A stretch of DNA of 54,794 bases from an uncultured Clostridia bacterium (GTDB lineage Bacteria > Bacillota > Clostridia > TANB77 > CAG-465), in assembly GCA_944386605.1 (NCBI GenBank), contig CALXBS010000006.1, positions 1 through 54,794 of the forward strand. Reading direction: 5' to 3'. Made by a program: the position numbers and the translations under genes. Shown in pieces: positions 26,123 through 35,114 of the stretch (position 1 is its first letter; each line of letters opens with the position of its first letter). Below the pieces are notes generated by a model that worked only from the letters and a program-made list of their open reading frames with translations, had not been told where the DNA came from and searched no databases.

Positions 26123-27754
26123 ATTACGATATAAATAATTATTAGCTATCATCGTTATTATACTATATATTATTCCTACTATTATGATTCCAGCATACAC
26201 ATTGATATCTTTTAATAATACATACAATATAATGATTACAAAAATATTGATCATACTAAATAATACAGGAAATATTAAATTTAGATTTTGTTTTACTACT
26301 ACATATTCAGAATCCCAATTTAATTTTGGCTTTTTTAAATCAATGATGAACATTAATATACTTTGTAATATTCCTATAATAGTAGCAACTAGTAATAACA
26401 ACAAAAAAGTAACAATTGGTAAGCGTAATATATACTCCGCTATTAAAAGCGTTATTAGTATGGTAATGACATTCATGATAACATTTGGTACGATTTTATA
26501 AAGATACTGTTTATATAAAGAAATTGGAACATATTTTATAAATACTGCATTTTCTCCATCTCTTGAAATTGCCGTTATTGAAACATAAATAAACATACTA
26601 AAAAACTGAATAACTCCTAAAATCACACATGCAACCGTAAATGTATTAGATGGTAGTTGTTCAAACATTTGCATCATCTCACCCATTTGATCACCACTAC
26701 TTTGCATTCCCATATAGCTAATGACTATCATCAAAACAGGCATTAAAATAGCTGGTAATAGACATTGCATGAAAAAGATAGGATTTCTTAGTAAAGTCTT
26801 GAATTCTTTTCCAATATAACTTTTATATAACTTATTATTCTGATATGCTTTTTGACTAAGTTTTTTGATACTTTTTTTACTATTTCCACCAAATAAATTT
26901 CCTACTAATCCTTTCAAATAGATTTTTTGAGAAAGAAATATATATACTATAAAACCAACTATTGTAATTGCCAAAGCCTTTAAAACTTCCAGTGCTGCAA
27001 TTCCTATAGAACTAGTCGTTAAAGCTTCTATAAAAAAGTCTACTGTAGGAATATATCCTTTTAATACTTCAATCATTCCATTTGCTTGAACAAGCATTTG
27101 TACCATTTCTTCATTTGTTAAATCTCCTCTTGTTCCACTAATAGCAAGAGAAAAAACAATAACAATTGCTAAAACTAATAATGACGCAATGAATTGAAAA
27201 CGATTTCTATTTTTCGTAAGTCTTGCAAAACTCATAATGCACATGACAATTATATTAATGATTAGTACTGGTAATATCGGTATTAGTATTACTGCCAACA
27301 ACATGATAAAATAGTAAGCAATACCTGCTCCAGTAAAAATTCCATACATAATCAAAGGAATCAAGCCTACTAAAAATATTAACATATACTGCGTTAATAA
27401 AATAACATTAGTTCTTGCAAGTATAATTTGATATGGCTTTAATGGTAAAGGCAACAAATATTCATTATCTTTTGTAAAATAAAGAACATTGACACTTGAA
27501 AAAATCGTTTGAGCAAGCGCAACTCCAAAAGTGATCATTAGAATCAGCGCTATAAAAATCGCTTCTTGTTGAATGGCAATCAGTCCAGTCAAAATGTTAT
27601 AAGCAAAAAAGATAATTAGTCCTGCAAAATATAATCCTAAAAATCCATATAATAAAAATTTCATTTTAGATTTCATAGAAACGCCCATTCTTGTATCCAT
27701 ATCAGAAAGAGAATTCCTAAGAAATACTTTGGTTAATTTCATTACTTTATCCAT
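26093..27754 (-). CDS. ABC transporter permease (ABC-2/exporter type)
   Basis: 553 residues with ten to twelve membrane segments, arranged as two halves around a hydrophilic linker near residue 290-310 (GGNSKKSIKKLSQKAYQNNK). This is the layout of large exporter permeases of YthQ-like kind that pair with a single ATPase. GGAAGG precedes the ATG. It follows the ATPase gene by 15 bp, forming a two-gene exporter; the substrate is unknown. Its last codons are part of a 75-bp sequence duplicated downstream. Confidence 0.85.
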   Translation of the reverse strand: MDKVMKLTKVFLRNSLSDMDTRMGVSMKSKMKFLLYGFLGLYFAGLIIFFAYNILTGLIAIQQEAIFIALILMITFGVALAQTIFSSVNVLYFTKDNEYLLPLPLKPYQIILARTNVILLTQYMLIFLVGLIPLIMYGIFTGAGIAYYFIMLLAVILIPILPVLIINIIVMCIMSFARLTKNRNRFQFIASLLVLAIVIVFSLAISGTRGDLTNEEMVQMLVQANGMIEVLKGYIPTVDFFIEALTTSSIGIAALEVLKALAITIVGFIVYIFLSQKIYLKGLVGNLFGGNSKKSIKKLSQKAYQNNKLYKSYIGKEFKTLLRNPIFFMQCLLPAILMPVLMIVISYMGMQSSGDQMGEMMQMFEQLPSNTFTVACVILGVIQFFSMFIYVSITAISRDGENAVFIKYVPISLYKQYLYKIVPNVIMNVITILITLLIAEYILRLPIVTFLLLLLVATIIGILQSILMFIIDLKKPKLNWDSEYVVVKQNLNLIFPVLFSMINIFVIIILYVLLKDINVYAGIIIVGIIYSIITMIANNYLYRNQYSLADKIL

Positions 27755-27769
27755 ACTACTACTACCTTC

Positions 27770-28498
27770 CTAATCCTCTTTCTCTGTGATTTCTAAGAAC
27801 AATTTTTCTAATGAAGTTTCCTCTTTAAATCTTTGTTTCATCTCATCAAAAGTTCCTACAAACACTAATTTTCCTTTATGAATAATTCCTACTCTATCGC
27901 ATAATTTTTCAGCCACTTCCAATATATGTGTTGAAAAAAATACTGCCTTTCCAGACTTAGCATGCTTTTTCATCATTTCTTTTAAATCATATGAAGATTT
28001 TGGATCTAATCCTGTCATTGGTTCATCTAATATCCAATTTTTAGGTTCTGACAGCAAAGCACCACATATCACAATTTTTTGTCTCATACCGTGTGAATAA
28101 CTTTGAATCTGATTATTTAGTTCTTCATAAATTTCAAACTTTTTCGTTAATTCTTCAATTTTTTCTTTGCGCTTCTCTTGTGGGATATCATATACATCTG
28201 CCATAAACATCAAATACTCAATTCCCTTTAATTTTAAAAACATATCTGGACTATCTGGTACAAAACCAAAATTTCTTTTAGCCTCTAATGGTTCACTCTT
28301 AATACTTTTTCCATCAATTAAGATATCCCCTTCATCTATATTTAATATTCCTGTAATCATTCTAATAGTAGTTGTTTTTCCTGCCCCATTGGGTCCTAAA
28401 AAACCAAATATCTCTCCATCTTTAATTTCTAAATTGAGAGAGTCTACAGATTTTTTTCCTTTCACGTAAGATTTAGATACATTTTTTATTTCAATCAT
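27770..28498 (-). CDS. ABC transporter ATP-binding protein
   Basis: 242 residues with a full ABC ATPase set: Walker A GPNGAGKTTT (about 35-44), signature SYSHGMRQK in place of LSGGQ, Walker B WILDEPMTGLDP, and the switch His in FFSTHILE. It energises the permease encoded 15 bp downstream and is most like single-domain exporters. Note that Walker B reads NWILDEP. GGGAGGAG precedes the ATG. The XRE regulator gene lies upstream in the same direction, but a terminator separates them. Confidence 0.93.
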   Translation of the reverse strand: MIEIKNVSKSYVKGKKSVDSLNLEIKDGEIFGFLGPNGAGKTTTIRMITGILNIDEGDILIDGKSIKSEPLEAKRNFGFVPDSPDMFLKLKGIEYLMFMADVYDIPQEKRKEKIEELTKKFEIYEELNNQIQSYSHGMRQKIVICGALLSEPKNWILDEPMTGLDPKSSYDLKEMMKKHAKSGKAVFFSTHILEVAEKLCDRVGIIHKGKLVFVGTFDEMKQRFKEETSLEKLFLEITEKED

Positions 28499-28573
28499 AA
28501 TTAACTCCTCCCGTTAATAACTATATTTTAACACATAACAATGATAAAATAAACATATTTCTCTAATATATAC

Positions 28574-28611
28574 GAAAAAAGAAGTTGTCATTAGAACTAA
28601 CAACAACTTCT
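28574..28611 (-). terminator. Terminator after the XRE gene
   Basis: AGAAGTTGT (28580-28588) pairs with ACAACTTCT (28603-28611); on the minus strand TTTTTTC follows. Confidence 0.85.
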
Positions 28612-28618
28612 ATTACAA

Positions 28619-28846
28619 CTATAAACTACTGACTCCAATGAAAAAGCATATTAATTCGATATCCAACATTCTAGATATTTCCAACAAAACTGTTACTGTT
28701 GGCAAATACTTTCCTGTTTCCATTTTAGAAATTAGCGATCGATTGATCCCTATCTCTTCTGCAACTCTTGCTTGTGTATACTTTCTTAATTTCCGATACT
28801 TTTTTACATTTTCCCCTATCTTCTTAGCTACTTCTTCGTTTGTCAT
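28619..28846 (-). CDS. XRE family helix-turn-helix regulator
   Basis: 75 residues, nearly all one HTH_3 domain: KIGENVKKYRKLRKYTQARVAEEIGINRSLISKMETGKYLPTV. Proteins of this size act as dimeric repressors of nearby genes or as antitoxins. The promoter of the ABC exporter lies 120 bp downstream, but a terminator intervenes, so any control of it would be in trans. AAAGGG is about 11 nt before the ATG. No partner toxin gene is adjacent. Confidence 0.88.
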   Translation of the reverse strand: MTNEEVAKKIGENVKKYRKLRKYTQARVAEEIGINRSLISKMETGKYLPTVTVLLEISRMLDIELICFFIGVSSL

Positions 28847-28956
28847 AGTCTTAAATTCCCTTTCTTTTTACTTCTTTATAATCTTAAAGAAAACTCTCAA
28901 AAAAATCTGTTTTATTATACTATATTTTACATAAAAAGTCAAATTATCTCTTGATA

Positions 28957-29094
28957 CTAATGTTGTGGAAAGAAAAATCCAGCAGTCATATCTAAATAAT
29001 TAAGTCCACTATATTGAGGATATTTTTCTTTTACTTTTTCTATAAATTGATCCCTTTGACTACTTTCCTTCGCAATCAGTTTTAAAAGTTTCAT
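28957..29094 (-). other. Short open frame overlapping the phospholipase-like gene, possible frameshift tail
   Basis: An open frame of 45 codons starts at ATG 29094, inside the 3' end of the phospholipase-like gene in another frame, and runs to a TAG at 28957. Its peptide (KLLKLIAKESSQ... then KYPQYSGLNYLDMTAGFF) has a protein-like composition that is hard to explain as noise. No ribosome binding site is visible. It may be the original C-terminus of the overlapping gene displaced by a frameshift, or a remnant of another gene. Confidence 0.35.
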
Positions 29095-29680
29095 TTTCTG
29101 GGAAAACATTCTTTTTATTTTTTATAATATTATCCCTATATGCTTCTAATGAAATATCCGATACATACTCAATAAACTGATCTAATTCTAACTGTGGTAA
29201 AATGTTTTTTCTAGATTCTTTTGTGATATTTTTTTCTTTCTTATCTTTTGCAATCTGCAATTTGATTTCTTCTAAAATCCCTGTTAAAGAAAGTTTATAT
29301 TGTTTTTCTAAATAGTCATTTATAAAATCATAACTAACATATAAATCTTTACAAAACTCTTCATAAGAAATATTTTTTAAATAGGTTTTATCAAAAAAAC
29401 AATTGAAAAATAAATAATCTGTAATTAAATGCAAAAATACACCTTTTTGATAATCTGAATGTATCTCATTCTTTTTTAAATATTCATAAAGATCAACTTT
29501 ATTTGCTAAATACTCTAATATATTATTTTTATCTTGTATTCCAGAATAATGAGATTTGGCTTTATCTTCTACTAAATCAGGAGCTATAATTCCTCTAAAA
29601 AAGTCTTCTTCATGATCAATTTTATTTCCTTTTTCTATATATCTTTTCCCTATTGCTAAATGAATATTAAAACTTGCCAT
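29060..29680 (-). CDS. Zinc-dependent phospholipase C-like protein
   Basis: 206 residues. The sequence opens MASFNIHLAIG, then FFRGIIAPDLVEDKAKSHYSG and KGVFLHLITDYLFFNCFF. This arrangement of early His, APD...SH and HLITD resembles the metal-binding core of the zinc-dependent phospholipase C family and is common in uncharacterised Firmicute proteins. Enzymatic activity is unproven. GAAGGAG stands 5 nt before the ATG at 29680; the upstream ATG at 29698 lies before that site. It follows the second AAA_14 ATPase by 18 bp, and its 3' end overlaps another protein-like frame. Confidence 0.6.
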   Translation of the reverse strand: MASFNIHLAIGKRYIEKGNKIDHEEDFFRGIIAPDLVEDKAKSHYSGIQDKNNILEYLANKVDLYEYLKKNEIHSDYQKGVFLHLITDYLFFNCFFDKTYLKNISYEEFCKDLYVSYDFINDYLEKQYKLSLTGILEEIKLQIAKDKKEKNITKESRKNILPQLELDQFIEYVSDISLEAYRDNIIKNKKNVFPENETFKTDCEGK

Positions 29681-29698
29681 AGTTCTCCTTCTTTCCAT

Positions 29699-30988
29699 CT
29701 AAATATATTCGATTGGTACCATATAATTATTTTCATCTAACGGGTGTATATCTTTTGTTAAGCATATTACAATTCCATTTGGTGAATTCATTTCGAATTT
29801 TTTAATTATATCAAAGTTTTTAATAGCCTCTTTTCCTGGATTCGAATTTTTCTTTATTTCAACTGGATAAATATTATCTTCATATATTACCAATAAATCA
29901 ATTTCTTTTCCGTTATTATCTCTATAATAATATAAATGCTTTTTAGGATCTCTTTGTTGATTCGTATAGCTTTTTATAATTTCTGAAATAATATATGTTT
30001 CAAAGATTTGACCGCTATATGCACTTCTTTGCAATGTTTCACTACTTACATATCCTGTTAGATAGCACGCCAACCCCGTATCCATAAAATATATCTTAGG
30101 TCTTTTAATGATTCTTCCAACATTATTGTTCATATGTGGTTGCAATAAATATATAACATATGTATTGCTCAAAATTCCCGTCCATTTACTAACAGTTTCT
30201 GAATCTACCCCAACATCTTTTGCTATATCAGAAGCATTAAATTCCTGACTTGTTCTTGCAGCTAAACTAGATATAAATTTTAAAAACTTAGACTCATCCT
30301 GAATATTGATAATCTTTCTAACATCTCTTTCAATGTAGGTTCTTAAATAAGAAGAAAAATATGCTTCAATACTAATATTTTTATTCTTATACAATTCTGG
30401 ATAGCTTCCTCTAAAAATTCTATCAAATACATTGTTTAAATATTCATATTTTAACGGTACTTTATTTCTTAAAATATGTATATCTGGAATAAAAAGTTCT
30501 TCTTTAACATTATATATTTCTCTTGTTGACAACGGATATAAATCTATAATTCCCACTCTTCCAGCTAATGATTCTGTAATATTTTCCATTGTTTCAAATA
30601 TTTGTGAACCTGTTAAATAATATAATGTACCTACTTCTTTTCCATCTCCAAACATTTCATTTTTTCTTGCTTCATCAATTATAATCTTTATATAGGATAA
30701 TAAATTCGGTGCATATTGAAACTCATCAATAATTAAAGGAACTTCATGTGTTCTTAAAAATGTTTCAGGATCCTCTATTGCCATTGTTCTTTCATTTAAA
30801 TCATCTAAACTTACTTCATTTATTTTCTGACTTTTACTATTTACTAAATATTGCAATACTGTACTTTTTCCTGACTGTCTTGAACCTGTAACTAATATAG
30901 CGGGAAAATTTCCATACATTTCATTTAACTTATTTTCTATTGTTCTATGAATATAATTACTTGCTATTATGCCCCTCCTTTTATACAA
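29699..30988 (-). CDS. AAA_14/DUF4143 ATPase with no clear start codon
   Basis: About 420 residues. The N-terminal ATPase has TGSRQSGKST (Walker A) and PLIIDEFQ (Walker B); the C-terminal DUF4143 nuclease-like fold has GKEIDLLVIYEDNIYPVEIKK. The open frame extends to 30988, but its TTG there is inside a perfect palindrome and upstream of AAAGGAGG. At the right distance after that site the codons are ATA ATA (30970 and 30967). The family normally starts just before the NYIHRTIE segment, so an ATA start, or a mutated ATG, is likely. The first in-frame ATG is 23 codons in and lacks a binding site. Confidence 0.7.
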   Translation of the reverse strand: MYKRRGIIASNYIHRTIENKLNEMYGNFPAILVTGSRQSGKSTVLQYLVNSKSQKINEVSLDDLNERTMAIEDPETFLRTHEVPLIIDEFQYAPNLLSYIKIIIDEARKNEMFGDGKEVGTLYYLTGSQIFETMENITESLAGRVGIIDLYPLSTREIYNVKEELFIPDIHILRNKVPLKYEYLNNVFDRIFRGSYPELYKNKNISIEAYFSSYLRTYIERDVRKIINIQDESKFLKFISSLAARTSQEFNASDIAKDVGVDSETVSKWTGILSNTYVIYLLQPHMNNNVGRIIKRPKIYFMDTGLACYLTGYVSSETLQRSAYSGQIFETYIISEIIKSYTNQQRDPKKHLYYYRDNNGKEIDLLVIYEDNIYPVEIKKNSNPGKEAIKNFDIIKKFEMNSPNGIVICLTKDIHPLDENNYMVPIEYI

Positions 30989-31017
30989 ATTCCGAATAGT
31001 AATCGGAATTTGTATAA
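30981..31017. repeat. Perfect 15-bp palindrome at the 5' end of the second ATPase gene
   Basis: TTATACAAATTCCGA (30981-30995) is followed after 7 bp by its exact reverse complement (31003-31017). It lies immediately upstream of the AAAGGAGG site of the ATPase gene. It could be an operator, or a hairpin in the mRNA leader that affects ribosome access. No T run follows, so it is not a normal terminator. Confidence 0.85.
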
Positions 31018-31401
31018 ATTATCTCATATTTTTTCTATTTTTTCAATTATATTTCTAGAATTATTATATCATTTTGTTTAGAATTTATGCTTTCTTTCAA
31101 CGTTTCCATTTTCTTTCGAGCTAGCAAGAATCTATTGACATTGAATTTTTAATTTATTCTTCTCCATCAAGATACTTTTTAGTTACTACAATAATCATAT
31201 TGTTTTATTAGAAGTTGTTCTATTATCTTTTTTTATTAAAATATTGTTTTAAAAAAGTATTGACAATAGTGCTTGCCAATACTTTTAAATTTATCTTTTA
31301 AATATTCATTTGTCTTCTTGACGAATTATTAAGTCTAACTAATCTTTCATTTTATGGTACTTTTGCTTCTCTGTAAGTACAGAAACTATGTAAGTCTTAA
31401 C
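31018..31401. other. AT-rich gap without a recognisable gene
   Basis: I see no gene with a start and a ribosome binding site. The stretch lies downstream of decayed KilA-N and RhuM genes and is probably degraded remains of the same unit. Confidence 0.5.
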
Positions 31402-31728
31402 TCATCTGTATGAACTATATAATTTAAGTTCTGGTGATAGCCAACTTGCAAACTCAAAAGCAATATCCGAATGAGCATAAGTTCCATATCTTCCACTTTT
31501 CGAGATAATCCCTATTGTATTTGTCCTTTTTATCCACTGTGTTGGTAACATTGCAAATGAATTTCTATCATACTCAGTTTTAATTTGATCGAATTCGACT
31601 AAATTAAAATCTTGATTATGGATTTCTTCCCATAAATCAATATAATCTATAGTACAACTCTTCTTAACCAGTTTTTTTACTGTAAAAGATGAATCACTTG
31701 AATTTTGATATCTTGCTAAATGTGTAAT
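31402..31728 (-). pseudogene. KilA-N domain protein remnant
   Basis: On the minus strand the frame right after the RhuM stop reads ITHLARYQ, DYIDLWEEIHNQDFNLVEFD, NSFAMLPTQWIKRTNTIGII, SKSGRYGTYAHSDIAFEFAS and WLSPELKLY. This is a nearly complete KilA-N domain. It lacks a start codon and ends early with SSYR and TGA (31402-31404) where the family normally continues LIKEFQRLK. KilA-N proteins are DNA-binding proteins of phages and mobile elements. The gene is broken at both ends. Confidence 0.85.
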
Positions 31729-32514
31729 TTATTTATTTTCAATTTCTTTTGTTTCGACTAATAATTTATCAAAGTCAGAAATATAATTTTTATCTTGAAT
31801 AACTTTATATTTTTCATATTCACTTTCAGCCTTATTTACTGCTTGCTTATGTGAAATTGTTCCTTTACCTTCCAATATTTCATAATGAAAAACCTTTAAA
31901 GCATTTTCAACTTCATTTTTCCAATCATTCATATACATTGGAATATTTCTTTCTGCATTATTTTCTGCAATATCTAAAAATAAGTTTATCAGATTATTCA
32001 AGTTCTTAATTTCTTTTTCATCTAAATAATTTTTTGATAAAACATTCTTTCACTTGTACGAATTAATTTAATTCTTTCAAGTAATCTTTTGAAATATTCC
32101 TGGTCAGATTTTTTAGCTTTCATAAATCTTTCATCATTTAAAGCAAATCCCTAAACCATATAATCTTTAATTATTTTTTTTGCCCAAGTTCTAAATTTAA
32201 TTGCTTTTTTAGAATTTACTCTAAATCCGACAGATATAATCAAGATTATAATATTTTGTATTATATGTTTGTTTACCATCATTACCCATATGTGCAATTT
32301 TTGCACATGTGCTATTCTCGTCTAACTCTTCATCTTTATAAATATTATTGATATGCCTTACTATCCCGCTTCTATCAATATTAAAAAGTGCAGATAAAGC
32401 TTCAGCATTTAACCAAACATCTTCATTTTCAAGTAATACTTCTACTTTAGTATTACCTTCTTCATCATTATAAAATAAAATATTTTTTTCATTTCCAATT
32501 AATTTATCATTCAT
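31729..32514 (-). pseudogene. rhuM: RhuM family virulence protein, decayed
   Basis: Pieces of one RhuM protein lie in order. 32514-32221 gives the N-terminus (KVEVLLENEDVWLNAEALSALF, the winged-helix part, to YYNLDY). A frame change near 32230 is followed by SVGFRVNSKKAIKFRTWAKK, an in-frame TAG after KDYMV, then GFALNDERFMKAKKSD and SERMFYQK. An internal deletion and a second frame change lead into NYLDEKEIKNLNNLINLFLD and the C-terminus (NIPMYMNDWKNEVENAL to YISDFDKLL). RhuM genes travel with mobile DNA and restriction modules. Several independent lesions make it a pseudogene. Confidence 0.88.
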
Positions 32515-32627
32515 TTTATTACACCTTCTTATTATATTCGTTTGGTAATTTTTTATAATCAGATAACACTAAATATAAAGTATCACAAATATATACTTCT
32601 TTTTACCTATTTTTATCTTTTCCTTTA

Positions 32628-32717
32628 TTATGTATTCTTACCGCAGCAATGCTTATATTTTTTTCCGCTTCCGGCATGGTTACCAATTTGGTAATATTCT
32701 ACTCTGTATTTTAGCAT
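32628..32717 (-). pseudogene. 29-codon open frame ending in a degenerate SEC-C motif
   Basis: Minus-strand ATG at 32717 with AGGGA 5 nt upstream, and TAA at 32628-32630. The peptide ends GSGKKYKHCCGKNT, the second half of the SEC-C zinc motif (CPCGSG-KxYKxCCG). The two leading cysteines are replaced by NHA, so zinc binding is lost. It is most likely the tail of a degraded SEC-C protein; an expressed micropeptide is possible. It is not a copy of the nearby secA end, whose bases differ. Confidence 0.5.
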
Positions 32718-32874
32718 TTTTCCCTGTAAAAGTGCCTATCTTTGCACCCTCTTACACTTGGCTACACTCGGCTTTTATAGCAGAAAGTATCTAAAAACGT
32801 ATCTAAAATTATCTACTTTCATGTTTAAATGTTCTTTTAATGTTTTCTTAATTTCTTTAATAGTGTATCATTTT

Positions 32875-34125
32875 TTAATAATTTAAACTATTTTCATCAA
32901 GTAGAAAATCAAATACATTCATAGTAATTACTCCATTATCATCTCTACCTCTTTTTACATAGTCTTTCACTATAATCATTTTCTTAAATGAATCATTAAC
33001 TTTTAATAATGATCTTTCTTCTTGTTCACGTTTTTCTTTTGTTGGCATTGAATATGCTGATTGAATATATATTCTGTTATTGCCTTTATTGGCTATAAAA
33101 TCAATTTCTAACTGCTTATAAAAATCTTTCCCATCTTCCTTTCCTCTATATTCAACTAATCCAACATCAACATTATATCCTCTTCTTCTTAATTCGTTGT
33201 AGATTACATTTTCCATAATATGAGTTTCTTCATCTTGTCTGAAGTTTATAAACGAATTTCTAATCCCAATATCACTAAAATAATATTTTAATGGAGTATT
33301 TATATATTTTTTGCCTTTTACATCATATCTATTAGCCTTTTCAATTATAAATGCTTCTTCTAAATATTTTAAATATAGTCCTATTGTATTTTGTGATATA
33401 TCAATATTTTCTTCACTCTTAAATGTATCTGATAATTTTTTAGGATTAGTTAGCGATCCAATACTAGATGAAATAATTTTAACTAATGTTTCAAGTTCAT
33501 TATCACTTTTTAAATTATTCCTTTCAATAACATCATTTATATACACGTTTTCCTGTTGTTCCTTTAAATATTTCATCTTTCTATCATCTGTATTCATAAG
33601 TACCACTAATGGTAGTCCTCCATAAGTGATATACTCACTCCAACCTTTCAATTCATTTTCCTTATATACAGACATGAATTCAGAAAAGCTTAATGGATAT
33701 ACTTTTATTTCTTCACCACGACCTCTAAATTCTGTAATAATATCTGATGATAAAAATTTAGAATTACTTCCTGTCACATAAATATCTACATTTTTAATTC
33801 TCAAAAATCCATTTAATACATATTCAAATTTATCTACCAATTGAATTTCATCTAAAAGTATATAATATAAATTATCATCAATTATTTTACTTCTTATATA
33901 TTCGTCTAACCTATCTGCATCTAAAAGATTAGAATTGCTTTTATCATCTAGAGCTATCTTTATTATATGATTTTCTGCAACTTTATTTTGAATAAGATAA
34001 TCATAGAAAATTGTATTTAGTAGATATGATTTACCACATCTTCTTATCCCTGTTATTACTTTTATTAAATTATCTTCTCTAGCTTCAATAAGTTGATTTA
34101 AATAAAAATCTCTTTTAATTTCCAT
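32875..34125 (-). CDS. AAA_14/DUF4143 ATPase
   Basis: 416 residues. Walker A is TGIRRCGKSYLL and Walker B YYILLDEIQ, with sensor ITG/VTGSNSKFL. The C-terminal DUF4143-like region has LEIDFIANKGNNRIYIQSAY, in which the usual catalytic Lys of the PD-(D/E)xK fold is replaced, so nuclease activity is unlikely in this copy. GGAGGTAAG lies just before the ATG at 34125; the ATG at 34140 overlaps that site. The 50.7-kb ATPase is of the same IRRCGKS subtype. Function unknown. Confidence 0.8.
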   Translation of the reverse strand: MEIKRDFYLNQLIEAREDNLIKVITGIRRCGKSYLLNTIFYDYLIQNKVAENHIIKIALDDKSNSNLLDADRLDEYIRSKIIDDNLYYILLDEIQLVDKFEYVLNGFLRIKNVDIYVTGSNSKFLSSDIITEFRGRGEEIKVYPLSFSEFMSVYKENELKGWSEYITYGGLPLVVLMNTDDRKMKYLKEQQENVYINDVIERNNLKSDNELETLVKIISSSIGSLTNPKKLSDTFKSEENIDISQNTIGLYLKYLEEAFIIEKANRYDVKGKKYINTPLKYYFSDIGIRNSFINFRQDEETHIMENVIYNELRRRGYNVDVGLVEYRGKEDGKDFYKQLEIDFIANKGNNRIYIQSAYSMPTKEKREQEERSLLKVNDSFKKMIIVKDYVKRGRDDNGVITMNVFDFLLDENSLNY

Positions 34126-34307
34126 GATGCTTACCTCCATATTTATATTTTACTCCTTTTTTATAATTTTATCAAGTTTTTTACTGAATATATATTTCAT
34201 TTTCGTAGTTTTTTTTCAGTTATAAATATTGTATTTTATTTTTATAAAATTTTCCTACTAATTACTTGACTTTTAGCAGATAATAAGTGATTAATATAAC
34301 AACTTTG

Positions 34308-34353
34308 AAAGACTAACTATCAATTGTCAATAAAAAATTGATAGTTAGTCTTT
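34308..34353. repeat. Perfect 18-bp inverted repeat
   Basis: AAAGACTAACTATCAATT (34308-34325) and its exact reverse complement (34336-34353) around a 10-nt loop. It lies between the lipoprotein and ATPase genes. No T run follows on either strand, so a simple terminator is doubtful; it could be the remnant of a small mobile palindrome. Confidence 0.85.
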
Positions 34354-34450
34354 CACATCTTATTATATAATGTAAAAGATATTTTTCACACGAACTAAAA
34401 GTAGAATTAGTAATTTTTCACAGACAATCTATTTTTCAACTTATAATTGA

Positions 34451-35023
34451 TTATTTTAATTTACCTGTAATTTTAATATATTCAACATTATTTGTACTTA
34501 AATTTTGACTGGTTTGATATTCTATATCGTTATAGTTATTTATGCCTCCAGACTCCTTTTGAGTATTCCAATAAATTTCTATTTCTTCATTTGTTAAAGA
34601 ATCATCAAAAAACCTTGTAAACATTATAGTTAAATTTTTAATTACATCATCTTCATCTGATTTTAAATTATCTATATAAACACTCATTTTATTAGAATAT
34701 TCATTAGTTAAAGTTATTTGTTTATCTTTAACATAAAATTGAACTTGATTTGTATGATTGCGACCATGATGGTGATAAACATTTATCATGTCACTTGAAA
34801 TTTGATTATCAATATATAATTGATTAAATGTATTGATAAATTTATTAATCATCTCATTATCTTTATAATATTCTATATCTGATTGCTTTTCTTCATTAAT
34901 ATTTGAATTGTCAATTATACCTTTATCATCATTAAAAATTTGATTTTTATTCGTACATCCTGCTATAACAAAAACTATAATTATTATAATAAATAACAAA
35001 CAATATTTTACTCTTTTTTTCAT
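34451..35023 (-). CDS. Lipoprotein of unknown function
   Basis: 190 residues. A lipoprotein signal peptide is clear: KKRVKYC, a hydrophobic run, then VIAGC with the lipidated Cys near residue 23, followed by an Asn/Asp-rich linker. The mature part (NKFINTFNQLY, QVQFYVKDKQITLTNEY, LTNEEIEIYW) suggests a small alpha/beta domain but no family I can name. The ATG at 35023 is preceded by AGGAGG; the open frame further upstream has no site. The secA terminator stands upstream, so this gene has its own transcript. Confidence 0.75.
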   Translation of the reverse strand: MKKRVKYCLLFIIIIIVFVIAGCTNKNQIFNDDKGIIDNSNINEEKQSDIEYYKDNEMINKFINTFNQLYIDNQISSDMINVYHHHGRNHTNQVQFYVKDKQITLTNEYSNKMSVYIDNLKSDEDDVIKNLTIMFTRFFDDSLTNEEIEIYWNTQKESGGINNYNDIEYQTSQNLSTNNVEYIKITGKLK

Positions 35024-35082
35024 TTTGTTCCTCCTACAAAATACTACTTTCACTTTTAAATTCTTTCGTATATCATTATATA

Positions 35083-35114
35083 ACAAAAGGAGTAGATTTT
35101 GTAGTTCTACTCCT
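35083..35114 (-). terminator. Terminator of secA
   Basis: AGGAGTAGA (35088-35096) pairs with TCTACTCCT (35106-35114); on the minus strand TTTTGTT follows. Confidence 0.8.

Noticed and set aside
28957-29094. Confident small gene
   Set aside because: No ribosome binding site and it overlaps a better-supported gene; kept only as a possible frameshift tail.
31018-31401. tRNA or other structured RNA in the gap
   Set aside because: No cloverleaf, no CCA-like end and no clear stem set seen on either strand.
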